The notes beneath the pieces were generated by a model. The model did not search any database, had not been told where the DNA came from, and saw only the letters and a program-made list of their open reading frames with translations. The translations under genes were made by a program, and so were the position numbers. A stretch of 64,000 nucleotides of DNA, taken from Candidatus Zemynaea palustris (GTDB lineage: Bacteria; Vulcanimicrobiota; Vulcanimicrobiia; Vulcanimicrobiales; Vulcanimicrobiaceae). Shown here in pieces: positions 63,972-64,000 of this stretch. The stretch lies in the NCBI GenBank assembly GCA_003134695.1, contig PLCB01000012.1, forward strand, positions 62,001-126,000, given 5' to 3'. Each line of letters starts with the position of its first letter. Position 1 is the first letter of the stretch.

Positions 63972-64000
63972 TGACGGGCGAAAACAGTTTGCCGATAAGC

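Noticed and set aside
1-64000. CRISPR arrays, insertion sequences, rRNA genes and prophage structural genes
   Set aside because: No regularly spaced repeats, transposase motifs, rRNA-like tracts or capsid/tail proteins were seen; the M15-like peptidase alone is not enough to call a prophage.

Overview
The window is GC-rich bacterial chromosome: dense coding, many GTG and TTG starts, short overlaps between neighbouring genes, no insertion sequence, no CRISPR array and no rRNA. Core genes (hisF-hisIE-recG, rsmD-coaD, csrA, rpsB-tsf-pyrH-frr, queG, two tRNAs) mark it as chromosomal. EF-Ts is the short form of about 200 residues. The cytochrome oxidase is a caa3 enzyme of the YSHPAVY (A2) type, and the nitrate reductase operon carries a dihaem cytochrome c as in Thermus. 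The mixture would suit a deep-branching, poorly cultured phylum such as Eremiobacterota, but that is an inference; no marker here settles the phylum.

Layout. 0-2.35 kb: gene remnants, MarR/YceI and tRNA-Gly and tRNA-Cys. 2.4-10.6 kb: a plus-strand run (SpoIIE-type phosphatase, hisF, hisIE, recG, HAD phosphatase, rsmD, coaD, coiled-coil protein, PDZ-Lon protease) with 4-base or 1-base overlaps. 10.6-16.7 kb: DUF2249-Crp regulator, crotonase, phoU, secreted proteins, a class V aminotransferase and an ATP-grasp-like protein. 16.8-25.4 kb: HAD phosphatase, moaD-moaE-hydrolase-moeB-queG, LolA-like protein, ECF sigma/anti-sigma pair, lipoprotein cytochrome c and photolyase. 25.4-33.7 kb: ABC exporter, csrA, a secreted Hint-domain protein, then rpsB-tsf-pyrH-frr and a secreted phosphoesterase. 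33.8-38.9 kb: an accessory stretch of small orphan genes with an orphan TRAP binding protein, an M15-like peptidase and a truncated haemoglobin. 39.0-45.1 kb: the caa3 oxidase operon, a SCO protein and a HiPIP. 45.3-48.8 kb: small redox and zinc proteins. 48.8-59.9 kb: a ten-gene minus-strand nitrate respiration operon. 59.9-64 kb: a GAF-BTAD (SARP-type) regulator, two orphans, a glycine-oxidase-like flavoprotein and a peroxiredoxin.

The genes converge on switching between oxygen and nitrate respiration. The nitrate operon reads, in transcription order, MobB-like P-loop protein, dihaem cytochrome c, narG, narH, narJ, narI, a small protein, an HPP-family membrane protein, an FNT channel and moaA, and ends at a hairpin. 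Molybdenum cofactor genes elsewhere in the window (moaD, moaE, moeB) would feed NarG.

The most notable observation is regulatory. The promoter region of the nitrate operon and that of the cytochrome oxidase operon, 21 kb apart and on opposite strands, share a 35-base element with 32 identical positions in the same orientation to the downstream operon. It contains two copies of the heptamer CGGAACC separated by 4 bases, the arrangement bound by SARP-family activators, followed 9 bases later by a -10-like TAGSTT. Each copy is followed 21-22 bases downstream by TTTTGGTC. A SARP-type regulator with a GAF sensor domain is encoded immediately beside the nitrate operon, so a single regulator controlling both terminal reductases is a testable hypothesis.
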